Shown here: positions 24,295 through 32,593 of the stretch, piece after piece
How positions within the stretch are numbered: the stretch's first letter is position 1
How the letters are laid out: the number at the start of each line of letters is the position of its first letter
Assembly (NCBI RefSeq): GCF_000158955.1
Contig: NZ_GG657757.1
Span: 8,227,276 to 8,278,918 of the forward strand
DNA length: 51,643 bases
Reading direction: 5' to 3'
Source of the DNA: Streptomyces viridochromogenes DSM 40736
GTDB taxonomy: Bacteria; Actinomycetota; Actinomycetes; Streptomycetales; Streptomycetaceae
The notes under the pieces: model-generated
The model's input: only the letters and a program-made list of their open reading frames with translations
Databases searched by the model: none
What the model was told of the DNA's origin: nothing
Made by a program: the position numbers and the translations under genes

Positions 24295-25473
24295 ATGACC
24301 AGGATCCCGCACGAGACGTCCGGTGAACCTAACCCTCTGCAAGCCCTCACGCTCGACCGCCTCCGCCGCCGCACCAGCATGAAGTGGCGCACCTACCCGG
24401 CGGACGTGCTGCCGGTGTGGGTGGCGGAGATGGACGTACCGCTCGCGGAGCCCGTCGTGCGCGCCGTCACCGACGCACTCGGCCTCGGCGACACCGGCTA
24501 CCCCGCCGGCACCGCCTACGCGGAGGCCCTGGCCGCCTTCGCCGAGAAGCGGTGGGACTGGGACGGGCTCGCCGTGGAGCGCACCGCGATCGTGCCCGAC
24601 GTCATGCTGGGCGTCGTCGAGATGCTGAAACTGGTCACCGGGTCGGGGCACGCGGTGGTGGTGAACTCGCCGGTGTACCCGCCGTTCTACGACTTCGTCG
24701 GGCACATGGACCGGTGCGTGGTCGAGGCCCCGCTCGGCGTGGACGGGCGCATCGACCCCGAGGCCCTGGAGGAAACCTTCAGGCAGAGCGTCGCGGGCGG
24801 ACGCCGGGCCGCCTATCTGCTGTGCAGCCCGCACAACCCGACCGGCACCGTGCACACGGCCGCGGAGCTGTCCGCCGTCGCCGAGCTCGCCGAGCGCTAC
24901 GGCGTGCGGGTCGTCGCCGACGAGATCCACGCGCCGGTCGTGATCGACGGCGCGGACTTCGTGCCCTACCTGAGCGTGCCGGGCGCCGAGCGCGGCCTGT
25001 CCCTGATGTCGGCCTCGAAGGGCTGGAACCTGGCCGGGCTCAAGGCCGCCCTCGCGATCGCCGGGCCCGGCGCCGCCGCCGACCTGGCCCGGATGCCCGA
25101 GGAGGTCGGGCACGGCCCGAGCCACGTCGGGATCATCGCCCACACCGCCGCCCTGCGCGACGGGGGCGCCTGGCTGGACGCCCTGCTGAGCGGCCTCGAC
25201 GCCAACCGGCGGCTGCTCGCGGACCTGCTGGCCGAGCACCTGCCCGGGGTCCGCTACCGGCCCGGCGACGCCACCTACCTCGCATGGCTCGACTGCCGCG
25301 CCCTCGGACTCGGCGACGACCCGGCGGACGCCTTCCTGCACCGCGGCCGGGTGGCCCTCAACTCAGGCCTCCCCTTCGGTACCGGGGGAGCGGGCCACGC
25401 CCGCCTCAACCTGGCGACCTCGCGAGAGGTGATCACCGAGGCGGTACGGCGGATGACGGCGGCGCTCGACTGA
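24295..25473 (+). CDS. PatB/MalY-type PLP-dependent C-S lyase or aminotransferase
   Basis: The 392-residue fold-type I PLP enzyme has the Schiff-base Lys242 (SASKGWNLAG), Asp209 for the pyridine nitrogen (VVADEIHAPVV) and Asn181 (SPHNPTGT). WVAEMDVPLAEPV near the N-terminus and the SKGWNLAGLK signature match the PatB/MalY cystathionine beta-lyase group, which splits C-S bonds in cystathionine or cysteine conjugates. The start ATG 24295 lacks a ribosome site and sits just after CCCCTATCGTGTGC, so the message may be leaderless. It is divergent from the DUF3800-like gene with only 24 bp between starts. The 3' end carries a 17-bp duplication. Confidence 0.9.
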   Translation: MTRIPHETSGEPNPLQALTLDRLRRRTSMKWRTYPADVLPVWVAEMDVPLAEPVVRAVTDALGLGDTGYPAGTAYAEALAAFAEKRWDWDGLAVERTAIVPDVMLGVVEMLKLVTGSGHAVVVNSPVYPPFYDFVGHMDRCVVEAPLGVDGRIDPEALEETFRQSVAGGRRAAYLLCSPHNPTGTVHTAAELSAVAELAERYGVRVVADEIHAPVVIDGADFVPYLSVPGAERGLSLMSASKGWNLAGLKAALAIAGPGAAADLARMPEEVGHGPSHVGIIAHTAALRDGGAWLDALLSGLDANRRLLADLLAEHLPGVRYRPGDATYLAWLDCRALGLGDDPADAFLHRGRVALNSGLPFGTGGAGHARLNLATSREVITEAVRRMTAALD

Positions 25474-25489
25474 CGGCGGCGCTCGACTG
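25456..25489 (+). repeat. 17-bp perfect tandem duplication across the PatB stop codon
   Basis: ACGGCGGCGCTCGACTG occurs twice in a row. The first copy encodes the last residues (TAALD) and part of the stop; the second, in the same pattern, supplies a second stop at 25488-25490 in another frame. The encoded protein is unaffected. It is probably a recent slippage duplication. Confidence 0.9.
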
Positions 25490-25542
25490 AACCGGCGGCC
25501 CCGGAACCCCCGCCCGGTGCGACCCGCTCGTAGACTGCCGCC

Positions 25543-25929
25543 ATGGACGACACGGCGCTGGACGAACTGGGCGCGGGGAAGTACCTGCTGGTCACCAGCT
25601 ACCGCAGGAACGGTACGCCGGTCGCCACGCCGGTCTGGGTGGTGCGCGACGGAGACGCGCTCGGCGTCTGGACGGCCGCCGAATCCTGGAAGGTGAAGCG
25701 GATCCGCAACCGCGCCGATGTCCTCGTCGGCCCTTGCGACCTGCGCGGCAACCCCACCGGCGAGCAGGTGCCCGCGACGGCTGAGATCTGTGACCCGGCC
25801 ACCACCGCCCGCTACCGGCGGCTGATCGCCCGCAAGTACGGTCTCGCGGGCCGGCTCACGCTGCTGGGCAGCCGGCTGCGCAGGGGCCCGGACGGCACCG
25901 TGGGCGTGCGGATCGTTCTCGCTCCCTGA
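25543..25929 (+). CDS. PPOX-class F420-dependent oxidoreductase-like protein
   Basis: This 128-residue split-barrel flavin-type protein (YLLVTSYRRNGTPVATPVWVV, SWKVKRIRNRADVLVGPCD) belongs to the pyridoxamine oxidase-like group that in actinobacteria often binds cofactor F420. The substrate is unknown. It stands alone between the PatB-like gene and the second Gfo/Idh/MocA gene, which starts 65 bp later. The length is normal for the family. Confidence 0.85.
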   Translation: MDDTALDELGAGKYLLVTSYRRNGTPVATPVWVVRDGDALGVWTAAESWKVKRIRNRADVLVGPCDLRGNPTGEQVPATAEICDPATTARYRRLIARKYGLAGRLTLLGSRLRRGPDGTVGVRIVLAP

Positions 25930-25936
25930 GATTCAG

Positions 25937-25947
25937 CAAGCGCTTTC
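25937..25947. promoter_or_regulatory. Palindromic operator-like site CAAGCGCTTTC
   Basis: AAGCGCTT (25938-25945) is an exact palindrome with the central CG of LacI-family operators. The same 11 bp occur at 41720-41730 upstream of the second sugar transporter. Here it lies 47 bp before the start of a Gfo/Idh/MocA gene. Confidence 0.55.
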
Positions 25948-25993
25948 CGCCCCCGGGGAGTGGGCGGCCCGTCCCCGGGAAAGGCCACCTGTC

Positions 25994-27343
25994 ATGAGCC
26001 GTACTCCCGTCCTGCGCGCAGCCGTCGTCGGCACCGGTCACCGGGCCCAGTTGTTCACCCGCGGCCTCGCCGAACGCCCCGGCCACCTCGTGGCCGCGCT
26101 GTGCGACCCCAGCCCGACCCGGATGGCCTTCCACAACCGGCTGCTGACCGACGCCGGCCGGCCCGCCGCCACCGCGTGGGAACCCGACCGCTTCACCGAC
26201 CTGCTCGTGAAGGAGGACATCGACGAGGTCGTCGTCACCACCGTCGACGCCGAGCACGACCGCTACATCGTCCCGGCCCTGAAGGCGGGCTGCCGGGTCG
26301 TCACCGAGAAGCCGATGACCGTCGACGCCGAGCGCTGCGCCCGCATCCTCGACACCGTCCGTGAGACCGGCAACTCCCTGACCGTCGCCTTCAACTACCG
26401 TTTCAATCCCGTGCACGAGAAGGTCCGCGCCCTGCTCGCCGACGGCGCGATCGGCGAGGTGCTGTCGGTCCACTTCGAGTGGCTGCTCGACGTACGGCAC
26501 GGCGCCGACTACTTCCGCCGCTGGCACCGCGAGAAGCACCGCAGCGGCGGCCTCATGGTGCACAAGTCCTCGCACCACTTCGACCTGGTGAACTGGTGGC
26601 TCGGCGACGAGCCCCGGGAGGCCTTCGGCTACGGACGGCTCGGCTTCTACGGCCGCGCGGCGGGGGAGCGGCACGGACTGCGCCGGGACTACGACCGCGC
26701 CCACGGCGCCGAACCGGCCGCGGACGACCCCTTCGCCCTGGACCTCGCGGCCAACGACACCCTGCGCGCCCTCTACCTGGACGCCGAACACGACGACGGC
26801 TACCTGCGCGACCGGAACGTCTTCGACGGACCGATCACCATCGAGGACGACATGTCCGTCCTCGTGCGCTACGCACGCGGCGCGACCATGACGTACCACC
26901 TGACCGCCTACTCCCCCTGGGAGGGCTACCGGGTGATGTTCAACGGCAGCGCGGGCCGGCTGGAGCTGGAGGTCGAGGAGAGCCGCTGGCAGCCGCCCCT
27001 GACCCGCGTCACGTCGACCGCCGGCGCCCTGCACGGGGACACGGCCGCCGAGCACGCGGGCGGCGCCCGCCTCACCCTGCGCCCGCTGTGGCAGCCCCCG
27101 GTGGACGTGCCGATCGCGGTCGCCCACGAGGCCCACGGCGGTGGCGACCCGCGCATGCTCGACGCGCTGTTCGGACCCGCCGACCCCACCCGCCCGGCGG
27201 ACACCGCCGCCGCGGCCCACCCGACGGCCACCGAACGCGACGGAGCACTGGCCCTTGCGGTCGGCCTCGCGGCCAACCGGAGCTTCGAGACGGGACGGCC
27301 GGTGCGCACCGACGACCTGATCGCGGGCGGGAAGAGCGCCTGA
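25994..27343 (+). CDS. Gfo/Idh/MocA family oxidoreductase (second copy)
   Basis: The 449-residue protein has a Rossmann fold (AAVVGTGHRAQLFTRGL), the catalytic EKP motif (VVTEKPMTVDAERC) and the family histidine region (MVHKSSHHFDLVNWWLGDEP). It differs from the locus 1 enzyme, which lacks EKP, so the two probably have different substrates. ATG 25994 is preceded by GAAAGG. The CAAGCGCTTTC site upstream suggests carbohydrate control together with locus 2. It ends 7 bp from the convergent OB-fold gene. Large members of this length include enzymes for sugar acids and N-acetylated glycans. Confidence 0.9.
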   Translation: MSRTPVLRAAVVGTGHRAQLFTRGLAERPGHLVAALCDPSPTRMAFHNRLLTDAGRPAATAWEPDRFTDLLVKEDIDEVVVTTVDAEHDRYIVPALKAGCRVVTEKPMTVDAERCARILDTVRETGNSLTVAFNYRFNPVHEKVRALLADGAIGEVLSVHFEWLLDVRHGADYFRRWHREKHRSGGLMVHKSSHHFDLVNWWLGDEPREAFGYGRLGFYGRAAGERHGLRRDYDRAHGAEPAADDPFALDLAANDTLRALYLDAEHDDGYLRDRNVFDGPITIEDDMSVLVRYARGATMTYHLTAYSPWEGYRVMFNGSAGRLELEVEESRWQPPLTRVTSTAGALHGDTAAEHAGGARLTLRPLWQPPVDVPIAVAHEAHGGGDPRMLDALFGPADPTRPADTAAAAHPTATERDGALALAVGLAANRSFETGRPVRTDDLIAGGKSA

Positions 27344-27350
27344 GAGGGAG

Positions 27351-27764
27351 TCAGCTCCAGGCTCGGTACGGCTCGTCCAGCAGCTGGAACACCGGCTCGC
27401 CCCGTACCGGGTCCTTGGCCGTGGACAGCCGTACCCGGTCCCCGCTGTGGATGCCGATCGGCGGGCCCATGACCCGGCCGCGCACGACGAACCCCTCGGA
27501 CATCTCGATCAGGGACACGTTGCGTGCCGCGGGCGTGTTGCGGTGCACCACCGTCGAGTGGCGCACCGTGCCCGTGCCCTCGCTGCGCTCCGTGCGCAGT
27601 TCGCTGCCCCGGCAGACCGGACACAGCAGCCGGTGGAACATGGCGGTGCCGCACCAGGTGCAGCGCTGGAAGAGGATGGCGTCCGAGTCGGGTCCCTTCG
27701 GGGCGAGGAGCCCCGTCGCGGAGCCGGCTGCCTGCTGAGCGACGCTTCCTGGGTGGTGGTACAC
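27351..27764 (-). CDS. Zn-ribbon/OB-fold protein (DUF35 type)
   Basis: This 137-residue protein has a rubredoxin-like zinc ribbon (Cys35, Cys38, Cys48, Cys51 in CTWCGTAMFHRLLCPVC) followed by an OB-fold (RVMGPPIGIHSGDRVRL). DUF35 proteins often accompany thiolase or acyl-CoA enzymes and act as acyl-CoA-binding subunits, but no thiolase is adjacent here. GTG 27764 is used because AGGGAG lies 11 bases upstream; the longer frame to 27905 has no ribosome site and crosses the palindrome at 27865. The shared palindrome suggests control by the TetR gene at 27918. Confidence 0.85.
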   Translation of the reverse strand: MYHHPGSVAQQAAGSATGLLAPKGPDSDAILFQRCTWCGTAMFHRLLCPVCRGSELRTERSEGTGTVRHSTVVHRNTPAARNVSLIEMSEGFVVRGRVMGPPIGIHSGDRVRLSTAKDPVRGEPVFQLLDEPYRAWS

Positions 27765-27864
27765 GCTGGTCAACTCCCTGCACTCGGCCGGAATCCCGCA
27801 TACGCGGCGACCCGCGCACACGCGTGCCCGGTTCGCCGTGCCACCGTGCACGCAGCACAGCGTA

Positions 27865-27879
27865 TGGCACTCAGTGCCA
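27865..27879. promoter_or_regulatory. Palindrome TGGCACT-C-AGTGCCA, likely TetR operator
   Basis: A perfect 7-1-7 inverted repeat lies 100 bp upstream of the OB-fold gene start, between it and the TetR gene. A related 11-bp form, GCACT-G-AGTGC, lies upstream of the TetR gene at 28663-28673. Confidence 0.65.
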
Positions 27880-27917
27880 CTCGTAAAGGCACTCCGTACC
27901 CTCAATGTGCGGACCGT

Positions 27918-28628
27918 TCAGGCCCGCCCCAGCGTCGACTCGATCTCCTGGACGACCCGCCACAGGGGTGCTCCACGCCGCGAGACGACGACCACCACGT
28001 CCTCCGGCTGCTCCTGTGCCGCGGGCGCCGGAGCGTCGCCGAACGCGGACTGCACGTAGGCCAGCGCGTGGTCCATCGCGGCGCTCGCCTCGCCCTGCCC
28101 GTGTGACCGCAGCCAGGAGCGCAGCGCGTTGTTGTGCGCCGCGACCACCGCGGCCGCGATCACGTCGGCCTGCAAGGTGCCGTCCCGGCGGGCCGCGAAA
28201 CGCCGCCGCAGATAGTCGGCGAGGGCCCGCTCGTAGCGCCACACCACCGACAACTCGTAGGCGCGCAGCCCGGGGACCTTCTTGGTGAGGCGGTAGCGCT
28301 GCACGGAGAACGTCGGGTTCTCGGCGTACATCCGCAGCACGAGCCGGGCCGCGTCGCAGACCCGCCGCACGGGCTCCTCGTCGCCCGTGCCGGCCGCGAG
28401 GAAGGCCGTCATGTCGGCCAGGCACCGTTCGTGGTCCGGGAAGACCACGTCCTCCTTGGAGGGGAAGTAGCGGAAGAAGGAGCGCCGTCCGACCCCGGCG
28501 AGCGCCACGATGTCGTCGACGGTGGTCTGCTCGTACCCCCGCTCGAGGAACAGCCGGAAGGCCGCCGTCACCAGGGCGTCCCGCATGGATGGCTTTCCGT
28601 TCCCCGTGCCGGCCTTGTCGGAGCTCAT
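27918..28628 (-). CDS. TetR family transcriptional regulator
   Basis: The 236-residue protein has an N-terminal TetR helix-turn-helix (TTVDDIVALAGVGRRSFFRYFPSKEDVV) and a ligand-binding domain of the kind common for acyl-CoA-responsive regulators. ATG 28628 (MSSDKAG) is the likely start; an ATG at 28658 is in frame but without a ribosome site. Palindromes built on GCACT-N-AGTGC occur on both sides, so autoregulation and control of the OB-fold gene are likely. It is divergent from the peptidoglycan-binding gene, which may also be a target. Confidence 0.92.
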   Translation of the reverse strand: MSSDKAGTGNGKPSMRDALVTAAFRLFLERGYEQTTVDDIVALAGVGRRSFFRYFPSKEDVVFPDHERCLADMTAFLAAGTGDEEPVRRVCDAARLVLRMYAENPTFSVQRYRLTKKVPGLRAYELSVVWRYERALADYLRRRFAARRDGTLQADVIAAAVVAAHNNALRSWLRSHGQGEASAAMDHALAYVQSAFGDAPAPAAQEQPEDVVVVVSRRGAPLWRVVQEIESTLGRA

Positions 28629-28661
28629 GGTCTGGAACGTAGCACCCGGAGGGCCCACGAC

Positions 28662-28675
28662 GGCACTGAGTGCAC
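28662..28675. promoter_or_regulatory. Second GGCACTGAGTGCAC palindrome upstream of the TetR gene
   Basis: The core GCACT-G-AGTGC (28663-28673) matches the palindrome at 27865-27879. It lies 35 bp upstream of the TetR start, inside the 159-bp gap to the divergent peptidoglycan-binding gene. Confidence 0.6.
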
Positions 28676-28787
28676 TCTCGGGGAGGAACCGAGTTCCCTC
28701 TGAATATCTGGCGCGGCAGCCGCGTATCTAGCGGCAGGACGAACCGCGACGACGGGCGCCCCCGAGCCCGGACGGAAGGAGAGCAGC

Positions 28788-29492
28788 GTGTCGACACCGT
28801 CCGAGCCCCGGCAGCCGCACGACGGCACGGCCCTCGAACCCATCCGCGTCCTGCGCCCCCGCCGCACCGACGCCCTCGCGGAACTGATGCGGGAGTTCCA
28901 GCAGCAGACAGACCGGGAGCCGGGCGGCTACGAACCTGTGGAGCTGCCGGGGCCACCGGCCGGCTCCGAGGAACTGACGCAGGAGCTTCCGCCCGTCGCC
29001 CGCTCGACCCGCCGCTACGGGGACGGCCGTGTCGGACGCGCCGGATCCGGAGCGCGCCGCACCGCTGTCTCGTTGGCCGTCCTCGCGGCCGCGGTGATCG
29101 GCTTCGGCGGCGCGCTGCTGCTGCGCGGCGGGAACACGGACGACGAAGCGGCCCCCGCCCCCCGGCCGACCCGGTCCGCCCCCACCCCGGCATCCACACC
29201 CACACCGACACCCACTCCCACACCGTCGGCGTCGGCGCCGGTGGACCCCGACGGCGCCGGGACGCTCCGTGAGGGGGCCACCGGCCCCGAGGTGACCGAG
29301 CTCCAGCAGCGCCTTCTGCGCATTCCGGATGTCTACCGCGACGGCGCCACCAGCGGCAGCTACGACCCCACGCTGACCGCGGCGGTCGCCCGCTTCCAGC
29401 TCTGGTACGGCATCCGCGGCGACGAGACCGGCGTCTACGGCAACGACACACGTGCCGCGCTGGAGTCCCGCACGGCACCGGTGTCGGGCTGA
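28788..29492 (+). CDS. Membrane-anchored peptidoglycan-binding domain protein
   Basis: The 234-residue protein has a charged cytoplasmic region of about 90 residues, one transmembrane helix (TAVSLAVLAAAVIGFGGALLL), a Pro/Thr-rich extracytoplasmic linker (about 125-150) and a C-terminal PG_binding_1 domain (GATGPEVTELQQRLLRI, then VYGNDTRAALES). It should be a type II membrane protein that touches the cell wall. GTG 28788 has GGAAGGAGAG upstream. The N-terminal segment with VLRPRRTDALAELMREF might bind a cytoplasmic partner. It is divergent from the TetR gene. Confidence 0.88.
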   Translation: MSTPSEPRQPHDGTALEPIRVLRPRRTDALAELMREFQQQTDREPGGYEPVELPGPPAGSEELTQELPPVARSTRRYGDGRVGRAGSGARRTAVSLAVLAAAVIGFGGALLLRGGNTDDEAAPAPRPTRSAPTPASTPTPTPTPTPSASAPVDPDGAGTLREGATGPEVTELQQRLLRIPDVYRDGATSGSYDPTLTAAVARFQLWYGIRGDETGVYGNDTRAALESRTAPVSG

Positions 29493-29559
29493 CCGGTGTC
29501 GCACCCGGGGGCGCTCCCGCGGTGCGCGTCGGCCGCGCGGGTGCGGCAGGGATGCGAAC

Positions 29560-30048
29560 ATGGCGGGCATGGACGAGTTCATCGACCGGCTGAACCCCGA
29601 CATGTGCCTGGTCACCGCTGTCGCGGCGGGTGAACGGGCGGGCTGTCTGGTCGGGTTCGCCTCGCAGTGCTCGCTCAGGCCCGTGCGGTTCGTGGTGTGG
29701 TTGTCCGAGCTCAACCACACCTTCCGGGTGGCCCGGAACGCCGGGGTCCTCGCCGTGCATCTGCTCGGCCGCGAACAGCACGATCTCGCCGAGCTGTTCG
29801 GCGGGCACACGGGCGACGACACGGACAAGTTCCAGGGCGTGCGGCTGCGGGAGGCGTACGGCGGGGCACTCGTCCTGGAGGACGCGCCGGCCTGGTTCGT
29901 CGGCCGGATCGTGACGCGCGCGGGCGGCGGCGACCACGTCGGCTTCGTCCTCGACCCCGTCGAATGGGGCGGACGGAAGTCCCACGACGGGCCCCTGCTG
30001 CGGCTCTCCGACGCCGTCGACATCACACCCGGTCACCCGGTCGACTGA
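29560..30048 (+). CDS. Flavin reductase family protein
   Basis: This 162-residue FMN-binding split-barrel protein (MCLVTAVAAGERAGCLVGFASQ, then FRVARNAGVLAVHLLGREQHDLAELFGG) matches flavin reductases that supply FMNH2 to monooxygenases or work alone. Typical conserved residues such as the C-terminal DHVGFVLDPVEW are present. Either ATG 29560 or ATG 29569 may start it; AGGGA lies upstream of the first. The gene is isolated and no monooxygenase partner is next to it. Confidence 0.87.
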   Translation: MAGMDEFIDRLNPDMCLVTAVAAGERAGCLVGFASQCSLRPVRFVVWLSELNHTFRVARNAGVLAVHLLGREQHDLAELFGGHTGDDTDKFQGVRLREAYGGALVLEDAPAWFVGRIVTRAGGGDHVGFVLDPVEWGGRKSHDGPLLRLSDAVDITPGHPVD

Positions 30049-30093
30049 CCTCGCGCCCCGCGTTTCGAACGCCGGCGCCCGGTGCTGCCCGCC

Positions 30094-32529
30094 CTACTGC
30101 TCCCGAACCTCGGGAACCCGGACGTCCACCACGCACACGTCGTCCCGCCGCACCTCCGGCAGCAGCTGCGTGAGCAGCGGCCCCAGCGACCGGGGCCCGT
30201 CGTGGGGCGGGGCCGCCACCGCCTCGGCGAGACGTTCCAGACCGCGGTCGATGCTCTCCGGAGGGTGCTCCACCAGGCCGTCGGTGAACAGGATGAGCCG
30301 GTCGCCCGGTTCGAGCCGGCACTCCGCCTCCTCGTAGACCGGCGTGGTGGTCGCCCCGAGCAGCATCCCGCGCGGGCGGCGCAGATACCGCGCCTCGCCG
30401 TCCCGCAGCAGCAGGAGCGGAAGGTGCCCCGCCTGGGCCCACACCAGACGGCGCTGCCGGGGACTGTAGCGGGCCAGCACCATGGTGGCGGTCGTGTGCG
30501 AGTCGCGCGAGTGCAGCAGCAGCGTGTTCAGCCGGGCGAGCGCGCCGGTCGGCGACGAGCCCGTGATGACCATGCCCTTCGCGGTGAACCGGAGCTGCGC
30601 CATCGTGGCGACGGCGTCGACACCGTGCCCGGCGACGTCCCCGACCACCAGCAGCGCGTCCCCGTCGGGCAGTTCGATGGTACTGAACCAGTCACCGCCG
30701 ACATGCACACCCGACTGGGCCGGCAGATAGGCGACCTCCACGCGCAGCCCGGCCAGGTGCACCGGCCGGTTGGCCAGCGGGAGCAGCGCGTGCTGGAGCA
30801 GGGAGGCCAGGGTCCGCTCGGCCTGGAGGACGTCGTGCTGGGTGAGGATCGCCCGCTCGCTCTCGACCAGGGCCAGCTCCGCCCGCCGCCGGGCGGTCAT
30901 GTCCTGTACAAAGCCGTGCACCTCGACGGGTGTGCCGTGCCGGTCGGACACCGCCTCGGCCACGAGCCGCAGATGCCGGATCCCCCCGCTCGTCCTGATC
31001 CGGAACGGAATGTCGAACGGCCGCCCCTCCTGGCCGAGTTCGTTGACGGCGCGGGTCAGCGCCGGGGTGTCCTCGGGCAGCGCGAGTTCCGGCAGCTCGT
31101 CGAGCGGCACCGGGCCCCGCGCGGAGTCCCGGCCGACGATGGTGAACACCTGGGTCGACCAGGAGGCCTCCCGCGTGGCCAGGTTCCAGTTCGCCCAGCC
31201 GAGGTTGCCCAGCCGCTGGATGTCCGCCAGCCGGTGCTCCTGCCGGTCGGAGGAACCGTGCCGGATCCACGACACGACGAGCGCGTCGCCCAGCGGCGCC
31301 ACCCGCGCCGTGTACGTGAACAGCTCCGCGACGCCCGCCACGACCTCCTCGTGCGCGAACCGCTCGCCCTCGTACGGCTGCCCGGTGGCCAGCACCTGCA
31401 GACAGCCGCGCCACAGCGGCTCGGCCACCAGTGCCGGCCGGAACTCCAGCAGGCGCCGCCCGGCCGGCGCCTCGCCGGCCCGGCCCAGCAGTTCGCCCAC
31501 CTGATCGGTCGCGGCCTCCACCCGGAAGTCCTCGACGGCGCCCGACGCGGCACGCAGCGGCGTGAGCAGCATCGCCGCCACCGGCAGCGCCTCGAACAAG
31601 GCCTGCACCGCGTCCGTCGCGGCGTCGGCGGACCGCTCGGCCGGGGCGTCGAAGGCGCGCAACCGGCCGGCGCACAGCCCGGTGACGCCCCGCAGGTGAG
31701 CGCGGTCGCGTGGGGTGAACGGCTCGGCCCGGCCGCGCAGCACGCCGATGCAGACCTCGGCCGAGTCCCCGACGAGCACGGGCAGCCAGGCGCGCGACCG
31801 CCACCGCTCGGGCGGATCGCCGATCAGCAGGTACCGCTCCGCGTCCGCGGCGAAGTCCTCCAGCCAGCGGGGCTCGCCCGACCGCAGCGCGTCCAGCGCC
31901 GCGATCCCGCTCAGCGGCGGCACCTGACTCCACTGCGCGGCCAGCTTGTCGTCGATGCCGGCGTGCCCGGTCAGTTCGAGGCCGCCGTCGGGCCTGCGGG
32001 CGTAGATCATGACCGCGTCCGCCGCCAGGTCCGCGGCGAGATGCTCCAGCAGACACCGGGCGAGGTCCTGCGGTGTCATGACCCGAACGAGGGCCTGGCC
32101 GAGACGGGCGAGGGCGGGGGCGACGTCGTCCGGCGCGGCCTGCGCCGGCCAGTCGGACCAGAAGTCGGGTGTGGCGGTTCCGGCGCCGTCGGCAGCCTTG
32201 CCCGGGCCGTGGGCCGTGGGGGCCAGCGTGCCGAGGGTGATCCAGCACTCCTCCAGCAGGGTGCGCCGCGCCGCCTTGGCCCGCCGGCGCAGTCGCTCTC
32301 CCGCCGCGTCCGCGGGACACCCGGTCAGCGCCATCACGGCACCCTTGGCCCGCTCCACGACAGCTGATGTCGCCGCCTGGTCGCGCAGCCGGTCCATCTC
32401 GGCCCGTTGCCGGGCGACGATCTTGGCCAGTTCGACCAGGTCCGGTGCGGCACGGGGCTCCACCGGTGTCACGCGCTCGCTCGTCACGCGTCGAGCATTG
32501 CACACCCGTGCCGATTCGAAGAGCGCCAT
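30094..32529 (-). CDS. ANTAR-GAF-PAS-PP2C (SpoIIE/RsbU-type) phosphatase
   Basis: The protein has about 811 residues. An ANTAR-like RNA-binding helical segment comes first (AKGAVMALTGCPADAAGERLRRRAK), followed by a GAF domain (about 135-305), two PAS-like regions (about 315-590, the second ending VHGFVQDMTARRRAE) and a C-terminal PP2C/SpoIIE phosphatase domain with the metal aspartates in VGGDWF, GDVAGHG, FTDGLVE and DDVCVV. Such proteins dephosphorylate anti-sigma-factor antagonists in response to signals. The start is uncertain: ATG 32529, GTG 32487 and a start at 32574 are all in frame and none has a good ribosome site. An ABM-family gene lies upstream on the same strand. Confidence 0.9.
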   Translation of the reverse strand: MALFESARVCNARRVTSERVTPVEPRAAPDLVELAKIVARQRAEMDRLRDQAATSAVVERAKGAVMALTGCPADAAGERLRRRAKAARRTLLEECWITLGTLAPTAHGPGKAADGAGTATPDFWSDWPAQAAPDDVAPALARLGQALVRVMTPQDLARCLLEHLAADLAADAVMIYARRPDGGLELTGHAGIDDKLAAQWSQVPPLSGIAALDALRSGEPRWLEDFAADAERYLLIGDPPERWRSRAWLPVLVGDSAEVCIGVLRGRAEPFTPRDRAHLRGVTGLCAGRLRAFDAPAERSADAATDAVQALFEALPVAAMLLTPLRAASGAVEDFRVEAATDQVGELLGRAGEAPAGRRLLEFRPALVAEPLWRGCLQVLATGQPYEGERFAHEEVVAGVAELFTYTARVAPLGDALVVSWIRHGSSDRQEHRLADIQRLGNLGWANWNLATREASWSTQVFTIVGRDSARGPVPLDELPELALPEDTPALTRAVNELGQEGRPFDIPFRIRTSGGIRHLRLVAEAVSDRHGTPVEVHGFVQDMTARRRAELALVESERAILTQHDVLQAERTLASLLQHALLPLANRPVHLAGLRVEVAYLPAQSGVHVGGDWFSTIELPDGDALLVVGDVAGHGVDAVATMAQLRFTAKGMVITGSSPTGALARLNTLLLHSRDSHTTATMVLARYSPRQRRLVWAQAGHLPLLLLRDGEARYLRRPRGMLLGATTTPVYEEAECRLEPGDRLILFTDGLVEHPPESIDRGLERLAEAVAAPPHDGPRSLGPLLTQLLPEVRRDDVCVVDVRVPEVREQ

Positions 32530-32593
32530 GTGCGCCCGTATCTCACCCCGCATCACCGTGGCCCCGCCGGTCACATCCGTACCGCGGATCCTG

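Noticed and set aside
29190..29225. Short ACACCC/ACTCCC-rich direct repeats, possibly a tandem array
   Set aside because: They encode the Pro/Thr linker of a membrane protein (codons ACC, CCC, ACA), so this is protein-driven low complexity.
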